Made by a program: the position numbers and the translations under genes. The notes beneath the pieces were generated by a model. It saw nothing but the letters and a program-made list of their open reading frames with translations. It did no database searches and was not told where the DNA came from. Shown in pieces: positions 7,791 through 13,668 of a DNA stretch of 22,383 nt. The number at the start of each line of letters is the position of its first letter. Within the stretch, counting starts at the first letter, position 1. Origin of the DNA: Gemmatimonadota bacterium (GTDB lineage: Bacteria; Gemmatimonadota; Gemmatimonadetes; Gemmatimonadales; Gemmatimonadaceae); contig JAQBPZ010000368.1 in the NCBI GenBank assembly GCA_028287225.1, positions 1-22,383 of the forward strand, in the 5' to 3' direction.

Positions 7791-8004
7791 GAACTGCTTC
7801 AATGCAGAGGACGCAGAGGGAACCGCGAGGGCGCAGAGGACTGCCTTCAGCCATCCCCTCTGTGGCCCTCCGTGACCTCTGTGGTTGAATGCTCTTCAAC
7901 AGCGTTTTACCACAGAGGACACAGAGGGCACAGAGGGGATGCCTGAGCGGCAGTCCTCTGAGCCCTCGCCGTTCCCCTCGGCGTCCTCTGCGTTGAAGCT
8001 GTTC
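7791..8004. repeat. CAGAGG-type palindromic repeat element, copy 1
   Basis: The gene-free gap 7780-8158 is mostly this element. Its two halves (from GAAC-GCTTCAA at 7791-7802 to TTGAAGC-GTTC at 7993-8004) form an imperfect inverted repeat of about 100 bp per arm, built from CAGAGGAC/GTCCTCTG motifs. The apex is near 7880-7910. The stretch 7898-7931 is identical to 9338-9371 in copy 2. Short, chance-looking frames run through it but none has protein-like composition. In 8005-8158 only a small 6-bp stem (8103-8108/8114-8119) is seen. Confidence 0.75.
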
Positions 8005-8158
8005 TGCGACCGTACGCCCGCGGCCGCGGCAGAGTGCAGGTGGCCGCCGCGTGAGGCGGAACGTCGTCGGCGCACGGGAGGATCCACGGCGCCGCTTACG
8101 CCAGCGGGCGGGTCCCGCTACGAGGTACGTCAGTCGTGGCCGTGCGTACGCGGGTGCC

Positions 8159-9082
8159 TCAGGGCTTCCTGGGCGCCGCGAGCGAGTGGTAGGCGGCGGT
8201 CACGAGGGCGTCGGCGGCGGCCGGGCCGCTCCGTCCCCAGCGCGAGTCATAGGGCGCGGTGGGATGTGCGGCGACGATCGCCGGCAGGGAGCGCCCCGCG
8301 CGGCGCATCGCGCTGACCCGGCCGCGGATGCCCACGAGCATGTCGTGATAGGCGCGGAGGTCGGCGGGCGTGGAGACCTCGCCGCGCCCGGGGACGAGCT
8401 TCGTCTTCGGGCCCCACGTCATGAACTTCGCGGAGGTCTCGATGAGCCCGTCGATGCTGCCGCCGTGCGCTTCGTCCACCGCCGGGTAGCCGTCCGCGAT
8501 GAACGCGTCGCCCAGGTAGATCACGCCGGCGGACTCGAAGTGCGCGCTCAGGTCGGCGTTGCTGCTCCCCGGCTTCTGGCGCACGACGTGGACGTCCTCG
8601 CTCCCGAGGTGGATCTGCTGGACCTCGGAGAAGCCGAGCGCCGGCGTGGCGGGGGCCGTGGCGGGGTGGTCGCCGCCGGGGTAGTCCGCGGCCAGGCCCT
8701 CGGACATCCGGAGGGCCGCGTGCTCCTCGGCGATGACGACGGCGCCGGCGGCAGACCAGCCCGCGTCGCGATTGCGCTCGAGTCCCGATGACGCCGCGAT
8801 GACGACGAACCGGACGGGGAGCCGGGAGCGGCTGGCCAGCTCGTGCAGGAGGGCGGGCTGCTGCGCCGTGGACTGCGGCCCGACGATCACCCACCCGCGC
8901 TCGGGCGCCAGGGCGACGACGGCGTTGCCGAGCGGGGAGCGCGTGAGATAGACGTTCGGCGCGAGCGGCACGAGCAGGGCGGCGGCGGGCGCCTGACCCC
9001 GGAGCCGGCTCGCGGGAACGAGGCATGCGAGCGAGAGGACGACGGCGCGCAGGGCGCGGCCATGGATCGACGTGCGGGTCAT
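8159..9082 (-). CDS. Secreted metallo-beta-lactamase-fold protein lacking metal ligands
   Basis: A 307-aa protein from ATG 9082, chosen because it starts a signal peptide (residues 1-30, RALRAVVLSLACLVPAS...GQA). A GTG at 9139 in the same frame is possible. The body follows the MBL-fold plan: strand PNVYLTRS, VIVGPQS, VRFVVIA, then a segment where HxHxDH is expected but ASSGLER (97-103) stands. The usual AHTDGD site reads GSSNAD, GD (191-192) is kept, and the GHG ligand is GRG (232-234). The C-terminal helix AYHDMLVGIRGRVSAM is typical. It is thus probably a non-catalytic or altered-function periplasmic member. It sits alone between two related repeat elements, on the opposite strand to the flanking genes. 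Confidence 0.75.
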   Translation of the reverse strand: MTRTSIHGRALRAVVLSLACLVPASRLRGQAPAAALLVPLAPNVYLTRSPLGNAVVALAPERGWVIVGPQSTAQQPALLHELASRSRLPVRFVVIAASSGLERNRDAGWSAAGAVVIAEEHAALRMSEGLAADYPGGDHPATAPATPALGFSEVQQIHLGSEDVHVVRQKPGSSNADLSAHFESAGVIYLGDAFIADGYPAVDEAHGGSIDGLIETSAKFMTWGPKTKLVPGRGEVSTPADLRAYHDMLVGIRGRVSAMRRAGRSLPAIVAAHPTAPYDSRWGRSGPAAADALVTAAYHSLAAPRKP

Positions 9083-9154
9083 GGACGAGGTGGACCGGGG
9101 GGGCGGGTGGACGGGCGGCGGCATCGACCGGTACGTCACGAGACTGGCGCTGAC

Positions 9155-9160
9155 ATTATA
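9155..9160 (-). promoter_or_regulatory. Perfect -10 box (TATAAT) at the edge of the inverted-repeat element
   Basis: On the minus strand this reads TATAAT, directed towards the MBL-fold gene. It ends exactly where the 81-bp terminal inverted repeat begins (9161). No good -35 is visible at 16-18 bp (the region lies inside the repeat). Transcription would start near 9148, about 65 bases before ATG 9082. Confidence 0.4.
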
Positions 9161-9494
9161 CGCGAATTTCCGCGACCCTTCGGAGCGAAGTGTCGCAAGG
9201 CGCCGGGAAGGGCATTCAACGCAGAGGACGCTGAGGGGAACAGCGAGGTCGCGGAGGAAGGCGGCAAACTGAATCGGTCCTGCGTGACCTCAGTGTCCTC
9301 TGTGTCCTCTGTGTCCTCTGTGGTAAGACGCCCTTGCAACAGCGTTTTACCACAGAGGACACAGAGGGCACGGAGGACTGCTTCAAAGGAATGCTCTCCT
9401 CTGCGCCCTTGCCGTTCCCCTCAGCGTCCTCTGCGTTGAATGCCCTTCCCGGCGCCTTGCGACACTTCGCTCCGAAGGGTCGCGGAAATTCGCG
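9161..9494. mobile_element. 334-bp palindromic element with 81-bp perfect terminal inverted repeats, copy 2
   Basis: Bases 9161-9241 are the exact reverse complement of 9414-9494. Pairing continues imperfectly inward to an apex where 9320-9331 pairs with 9342-9353 (one G-T mismatch). The inner part is the same CAGAGG repeat family as 7791-8004 (identity 7898-7931 = 9338-9371). The outer 50 or so bases of each arm occur only here. A 9-bp unit, TGTCCTCTG, is repeated three times at 9294-9320. No transposase gene and no obvious target duplication are seen, so it is MITE-like at most. The gap 9083-9607 contains no gene; 9495-9607 shows nothing notable. Confidence 0.7.
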
Positions 9495-9607
9495 GATGCA
9501 CCCGGGATGTGGCGCCGCGCGGCAGAGTACTTGCCGGTTCGGCCCTGCATCCGGCGTCGTGACCGTGGGTCGCGCGCCTCATCACGTCCGGAACCGGAGC
9601 GGCTGCC

Positions 9608-9946
9608 ATGGAGCATCGCACACTCATCGACCGGGATGGCGTCGTCTGGGATGTCTGGGAGGTCCAGCCGGCGGCGAACGAGAACCGGCGCGACGCGCAT
9701 CCGGTGCCGCCCGAGGGGCAGGCCGAGCGGCGGCGGGCGCGGAGCCGGCAGTCGCCGAAGCGTGCGGGCTGGCTGGCGCTGCAGAACGAGACGGAGCGGC
9801 GGCGGGTGGTGCCGGCGCCGTCCGGGTGGCGCGAGATGACCGACGACGAGCTGGCGATGGTGGTGCGAGCGGCGCAGGGGACCGGCCGCCCGCTGGTGCC
9901 GCCGGACGCGACCGTTCCGGTGGCGTCACCAGTCGCGCCCGCTTGA
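9608..9946 (+). CDS. Small conserved hypothetical protein (RTLIDRDGVVWDVWEV type)
   Basis: A 112-aa basic, soluble protein with no signal peptide or membrane segment. It begins EHRTLIDRDGVVWDVWEV, has an Arg-rich middle (residues 40-52), then GWLALQNETERRRVVPAPSGW and a short acidic helix MTDDELAMVV, ending in a Pro/Ala tail. I recall similar short proteins as frequent paralogues in Gemmatimonadota genomes, but no function is known to me. The ATG at 9608 is the only start before the conserved block. It precedes the tetR promoter by about 20 bases, on the same strand, and is probably transcribed separately. Confidence 0.6.
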   Translation: MEHRTLIDRDGVVWDVWEVQPAANENRRDAHPVPPEGQAERRRARSRQSPKRAGWLALQNETERRRVVPAPSGWREMTDDELAMVVRAAQGTGRPLVPPDATVPVASPVAPA

Positions 9947-9959
9947 GTTGAGGGCGTAA

Positions 9960-9975
9960 GCAAGTAGGTACTTGC
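9960..9975. promoter_or_regulatory. Palindromic operator before the TetR gene
   Basis: GCAAGTA-GG-TACTTGC, a perfect 7-bp dyad with a 2-bp centre. It overlaps the predicted -35 of the tetR promoter by four bases. The length and position are typical of TetR-family autoregulatory operators. Binding by the adjacent gene product is inferred. Confidence 0.65.
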
Positions 9976-9999
9976 ATACACCCATATTTGTACTAGAAT
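9972..9999 (+). promoter_or_regulatory. Predicted tetR-efflux operon promoter, leaderless
   Basis: TTGCAT (9972-9977), a 16-bp spacer and TAGAAT (9994-9999; 5 of 6 match to TATAAT). The ATG at 10007 lies 8 bases after the -10, so the transcript would begin at or next to the start codon. No Shine-Dalgarno is present. Confidence 0.5.
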
Positions 10000-10029
10000 T
10001 CGTTCCATGGTCTCACGAGAACGAATTCT
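9995..10029. promoter_or_regulatory. 11-bp perfect inverted repeat enclosing the tetR start codon
   Basis: AGAATTCGTTC (9995-10005) is the exact reverse complement of 10019-10029. The 13-bp centre contains the ATG (10007). It overlaps the -10 box. It may be a second repressor site with long spacing, or, if transcription begins upstream, a hairpin that holds the start codon in its loop. Confidence 0.55.
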
Positions 10030-10666
10030 GGAAGCGGCGGCCCGTGTCTACGCCAAGCATGGGTTCAAGGGAGCGACGACCCGCCTGATCGCGATCGAGG
10101 CGGGGGTGAACGAAGTCACGCTCTTCCGCACCTTCGGGTCGAAGGGCGCCCTCCTGGAAGCGGTGCTCCTCCAGCACGTCGGCAACGAGTATTCGCCGAC
10201 CCTGCCCGCCACCCCGCAGGACCCGCGCGCCGACCTGAGCCGCTTCATCAGCGAGAACCTGGCGAAGCTCGAGAGCCTGCGTCCCCTGCTCATCCATACG
10301 ATGTCGGAGCTGGACGACCGTCCGGAGGCGCAGGAGTTCGCATGTCGCGGACGCACACAGGTTCACGACAGCATCACGACATACATACGACAACTCCAGG
10401 AAAGGGGTCTGGCCGATCCGGGCCTCGACGTCGAGGTCGCCGCGCTCATGCTCACCGGCACCGTCATCGCCGACAGCCTGGGCCGCGCCGTCGTGCCCAG
10501 CCTCTATCCGCCCCTTGCCGACGTGGCCGAGCGCTACACCACGCTCTTCCTGCGTGTCCTCGGCGTGCCCCACCAAACGTCGACACGCGGCGAAACCCAG
10601 CCCGACGGTTCCCCCGTACGCTCCACCTCCAGCACGACCGACACCCTGTCCGACATGCGCTCATGA
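10007..10666 (+). CDS. TetR/AcrR-family transcriptional repressor of efflux operon
   Basis: A 219-aa protein. The N-terminal TetR DNA-binding domain is clear: RERILEAAARVYAKHGFKGA followed by a helix-turn-helix (about 26-45, IAIEAGVNEVTLFRTFGSK). The C-terminal helical ligand-binding domain ends near residue 190, followed by a Ser/Thr-rich tail of about 25 residues, longer than usual. It is the first gene of a co-directional operon with three efflux genes, overlapping the TolC-like gene by 4 bases (ATGA). Two inverted repeats sit over its promoter. The simplest reading is an autorepressor that releases the whole operon on binding a pump substrate. The ligand is unknown. Confidence 0.9.
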   Translation: MVSRERILEAAARVYAKHGFKGATTRLIAIEAGVNEVTLFRTFGSKGALLEAVLLQHVGNEYSPTLPATPQDPRADLSRFISENLAKLESLRPLLIHTMSELDDRPEAQEFACRGRTQVHDSITTYIRQLQERGLADPGLDVEVAALMLTGTVIADSLGRAVVPSLYPPLADVAERYTTLFLRVLGVPHQTSTRGETQPDGSPVRSTSSTTDTLSDMRS

Positions 10667-12366
10667 ACGTCCGCCCGACCCGAGCCACCATCCGCCGCGC
10701 CGTGCCCGCCCGCACGCTCGTGCTGCTGCTCGCGGTCCTGATCGCGCGGCCCGCCGCCGCACAGCAGCCGGCGGCGGCCACCGCCAGTCCCGCCGCCACC
10801 GGCCGCCCCCTCTCGCTCGACGAGGCGCTCCGCCTCGCCACCGCGCAGAGCGAGCAGCTCCAGATTGCCCGCGCCGGCGTCTCGCGCGCCGAGGGGCAGC
10901 AGCGCATCGCGCGCAGCGCCTACTACCCGCAGGTGAACCCGAGCCTGGCGTACAACCGGACGCTGCGCTCGCAGTTCTCGGCGCTCTCCAGCGGCGCGCC
11001 GGCCACGCCGCCCACCACCCAGGCCATCTGCGCCCCGGTGATCCCGGCGGGCGCGACCGACGCCGAGCGGAACGCCGCGCTCGCGCAGGCCATCACCTGC
11101 CCGGCCGCGCAGGGGCTGGACTTCAGCCGCGTGGGCTTCGGCGCGCCAAACCAGTACACGCTGGGGCTGGGCGTGACGCAGAACGTCTTCACCGGCGGCC
11201 GGATCGCGGGCCAGGTCAGTGCGGCGACCGCCACGCGCCGCACCGCGGACATCGAGGTGAGCTCGCAGCGCGCCCAGCTCGCGCTGGACGTCACGCAGGC
11301 GTACTTCGACGCGGTGCTGGGCGACCGCCTCGTGGACATCGCGGACTCCACGCTCGCGCAGACCGAGGAGCTGCTGCGGCAGACCACGCTCAGCAAGCGG
11401 GTGGGCAACACGAGCGAGTTCGACCTGCTGCGGGCCACCGTCACCCGCGACAACCAGCGTCCGGTGGTGATCCAGCGCCGCGGTGCCCGCGACGTGGCGT
11501 ACCTGCGGCTCAAGCAGCTGCTCAACGTGCCGCTGGACGAACCGCTGGCGCTCACCACGCCGATCGACGAGCCGGAGACGGTGTCGCGCGTGATCGCGAC
11601 GAGCGCCACCGGCGCGCCGGTGACCGGCGCGCTCACGGCGATCCCCAGCGCGGACACGACCACCGCCGGCCGCGCGCCGGTGCGCGAATCGGCGGAGGCG
11701 GTGCGCGCGCAGGAGGGATTGCTGCGCGTGGCGCGCGCGGACCGGCTGCCGACCTTCTCGCTGAACACCAACTACCAGCGCCTGTTCTTCCCGTCGTCGT
11801 TCCTCCCCTCGCTCAACCAGTACAGCGAGAACTGGACGATCGGCGGCTCCATCGCCTTCTCGCTGTTCAACGGCGGCCGGGTGGGCGGGCAGATCCAGGT
11901 GGCGCAGGCCAACCTGGACGAAGCGCGGTCGCGGCTGCGCCAGACCGAGGAGCTGTCGTCGCTGGACACCCGCGTGGCGCTCAACCAGCTCCAGTCGGCC
12001 GAGGCGAGCTTCACGGCGAGCCGGGGAACGGCGCAGCAGGCGCGCCGCGCCTACTCCATCGACCAGCTCCGGTATCGCGAAGGCATCTCGACGCAGACCG
12101 ACCTGACCCAGAGCCGGATCCTGCTGGAGCAGTCGCTGGCGAACCAGGCACAGAGCGCGCGGGACCTCGCGGTCGCGCGGGCGCGCGTGGCCCTGATCCG
12201 TGACCTGCCGCTCAACGCCTCGGCGCTCGGCGCTGGCGCGGCGGCCCAGCAGCAGCAGCTCCAGCAGCAACAGCAGCAGCAGTCGCAGTCGCAGGCCCAG
12301 CAGCAGCGCGCACAGAGCGCCGGCGCATCCGCCGGCGCAGGCCCATCGGGAGCATTCACGCCATGA
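10663..12366 (+). CDS. TolC-family outer membrane efflux protein with poly-Gln tail
   Basis: A 567-aa protein. A Sec signal peptide (residues 1-33, ending PAAA) is followed by two OEP repeats: PLSLDEALRLATAQSEQLQIARAGV begins the first, and the second includes SENWTIGGSIAFSLFNGGR and AQANLDEARSRLRQ. Long amphipathic helices fit the alpha-barrel. A central insertion (about 115-165) contains two Cys residues. The last 40 residues are Gln-rich (runs of Q separated by S/L/A), then Ala/Gly. It would form the outer-membrane channel of a tripartite pump with the next two gene products. The ATG at 10663 overlaps the tetR stop, and its TGA overlaps the ATG of the next gene. Confidence 0.92.
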   Translation: MNVRPTRATIRRAVPARTLVLLLAVLIARPAAAQQPAAATASPAATGRPLSLDEALRLATAQSEQLQIARAGVSRAEGQQRIARSAYYPQVNPSLAYNRTLRSQFSALSSGAPATPPTTQAICAPVIPAGATDAERNAALAQAITCPAAQGLDFSRVGFGAPNQYTLGLGVTQNVFTGGRIAGQVSAATATRRTADIEVSSQRAQLALDVTQAYFDAVLGDRLVDIADSTLAQTEELLRQTTLSKRVGNTSEFDLLRATVTRDNQRPVVIQRRGARDVAYLRLKQLLNVPLDEPLALTTPIDEPETVSRVIATSATGAPVTGALTAIPSADTTTAGRAPVRESAEAVRAQEGLLRVARADRLPTFSLNTNYQRLFFPSSFLPSLNQYSENWTIGGSIAFSLFNGGRVGGQIQVAQANLDEARSRLRQTEELSSLDTRVALNQLQSAEASFTASRGTAQQARRAYSIDQLRYREGISTQTDLTQSRILLEQSLANQAQSARDLAVARARVALIRDLPLNASALGAGAAAQQQQLQQQQQQQSQSQAQQQRAQSAGASAGAGPSGAFTP

Positions 12367-13508
12367 CGACGACGCACCACACCATGTCCGCCCTGTCCCG
12401 CGCCTCGCGCGCCTCGCTGCTGCTGACGCTGTCCCTTCCGCTCGCGCTCGCGGGCTGCAAGAAGAGCGAGTCGGCGAGCGCCGCCCCGGTGAAGGCCGAG
12501 ACGATGCTCGTGGGCCCGGAGAACATCGTCATCGTGCGCACCGAGCAGATCCGTACCGGGCCGGCGCTCTCGGGCAGCCTGACGCCGGAGAAGTCGGCGA
12601 CGATCCGTGCCGAGATGTCCGGGGCGGTGCTCAACACCTTCGCGGAAGCCGGACAGCGGGTGAGTGCCGGGCAGTCGCTCGCGCAGCTCGACGCGTCGGT
12701 GCTGCGGGACCAGGCGGTGTCGGCGCGCAGCGCGGTGACCACCGCGCAGAGCTCGTACGACATCGCGCGCCGCAACCTGGAGCGCAATGCGACGCTGGAG
12801 CGCGCCGGCGCGATCGCGGAGCGCGACCTGGAGCAGGCGCGCAACGCGGTGCTCGGCTCGCAGGCGCAGCTCGCCACGGCGCGCGCGCAGCTCGCGAACA
12901 TCACGAAGCAGCTCGACAAGGCCAGCGTGCAGGCGCCGTTCAGCGGCGTCGTCGCGCAGCGGCAGGCGAATGCGGGCGACGTGGTGACGCCGGGGACGGC
13001 GCTGTTCACGATCGTGGACCCGGGCAGCATGCAGCTCGAGGCGGCCGTTCCCGCCGAGGCGCTGGCCCAGGTGCGCGTGGGGCTGCCGGTGGAGTTCAAG
13101 GTGAACGGCTACCCGACGCGCACGTTCGCGGGCCGCATCACGCGGGTGAACCCCACGGCGGACCCGGTGACGCGACAGGTGAAGATCGTGGCGTCCATCC
13201 CGAACGCGGGCAACACGCTCGTGGGCGGGCTCTTCGCCGAGGGGCGCGTGAGCAGCGAGTCGCGCACGGCACCGATGGTGCCGCTGGGCGCCGTGGACGA
13301 GCGCGGGCTTCGCCCGTACGTGGTACGCCTGCGCGCCGGCAAGATCGAGAAGGCGGAAGTCACGCTCGGCCTGCGCGACGCGGCGGCCGAGACGGTGGAG
13401 ATCACGGGTGGGCTGATCCCGGGCGACACCGTGCTGCTCGGCGCGGCGCGCGGCATCTCGCCGGGCACGCCGGTGAAGGTCTCGGCGCCGAGTGACGTGA
13501 AGAGGTAA
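12363..13508 (+). CDS. RND efflux periplasmic adaptor (membrane-fusion) lipoprotein
   Basis: A 381-aa protein. The signal peptide ends in the lipobox LALAGC (Cys32), so it is lipid-anchored in the inner membrane. Domains: barrel-sandwich first half (SGSLTPEKSATIRAEMSGAV), an alpha hairpin (about 115-185), second lipoyl half (ASVQAPFSGVVAQRQANAGDVV), beta barrel (MQLEAAVPAEALAQVRVG) and membrane-proximal domain (MVPLGAVDERG). This is the HlyD/AcrA order. It links the TolC-like channel and the RND pump on either side. The ATG at 12363 overlaps the upstream stop by 4 bases. Confidence 0.93.
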   Translation: MTTTHHTMSALSRASRASLLLTLSLPLALAGCKKSESASAAPVKAETMLVGPENIVIVRTEQIRTGPALSGSLTPEKSATIRAEMSGAVLNTFAEAGQRVSAGQSLAQLDASVLRDQAVSARSAVTTAQSSYDIARRNLERNATLERAGAIAERDLEQARNAVLGSQAQLATARAQLANITKQLDKASVQAPFSGVVAQRQANAGDVVTPGTALFTIVDPGSMQLEAAVPAEALAQVRVGLPVEFKVNGYPTRTFAGRITRVNPTADPVTRQVKIVASIPNAGNTLVGGLFAEGRVSSESRTAPMVPLGAVDERGLRPYVVRLRAGKIEKAEVTLGLRDAAAETVEITGGLIPGDTVLLGAARGISPGTPVKVSAPSDVKR

Positions 13509-13518
13509 GACGGCTTGT

Positions 13519-13610
13519 CGGTTTTCGGTTTTCCGGTTGTCGGCCAGCCTCGGTCGGTCCATGCGTCCCGGGGCACGCCGAGAACCGACAAACCGAAAAA
13601 CTGAAAACCG
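13519..13610. repeat. Imperfect inverted repeat in the adaptor-pump gap
   Basis: The 160-bp gap between the adaptor and pump genes has CGGTTTTCGGTTTTCCGG... (13519-13543) pairing imperfectly with ...CCGACAAACCGAAAAACTG... (13585-13610), about 25 bp per arm with two or three mismatches or bulges and a 41-base centre. The gap has no gene. The TCGGTTTT motif looks like a dispersed repeat inserted into the operon. It might attenuate pump transcription. A TAAATC (13645-13650) further down could be part of an internal promoter. Confidence 0.6.
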
Positions 13611-13668
13611 AAACCGAACACCCGTGAACCGCTCGCTCGTCGAGTAAATCGTACCCCAGGCAAACCCA

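Noticed and set aside
9083..9139. GTG at 9139 as the start of the MBL-fold gene
   Set aside because: It would add 19 Pro/Ser-rich residues before a normal signal peptide; the ATG at 9082 is preferred, though the GTG lies close to the TATAAT and cannot be excluded.
9294..9320. Three tandem TGTCCTCTG units, possible CRISPR or minisatellite
   Set aside because: Units are only 9 bp with no spacers and lie inside the CAGAGG palindromic element; no cas gene is present.
9521..9533. GCAGAGTACTTGC, resembling the tetR operator GCAAGTAGGTACTTGC
   Set aside because: Only the right half-site matches with proper spacing; no promoter is visible there, so chance similarity is likely.
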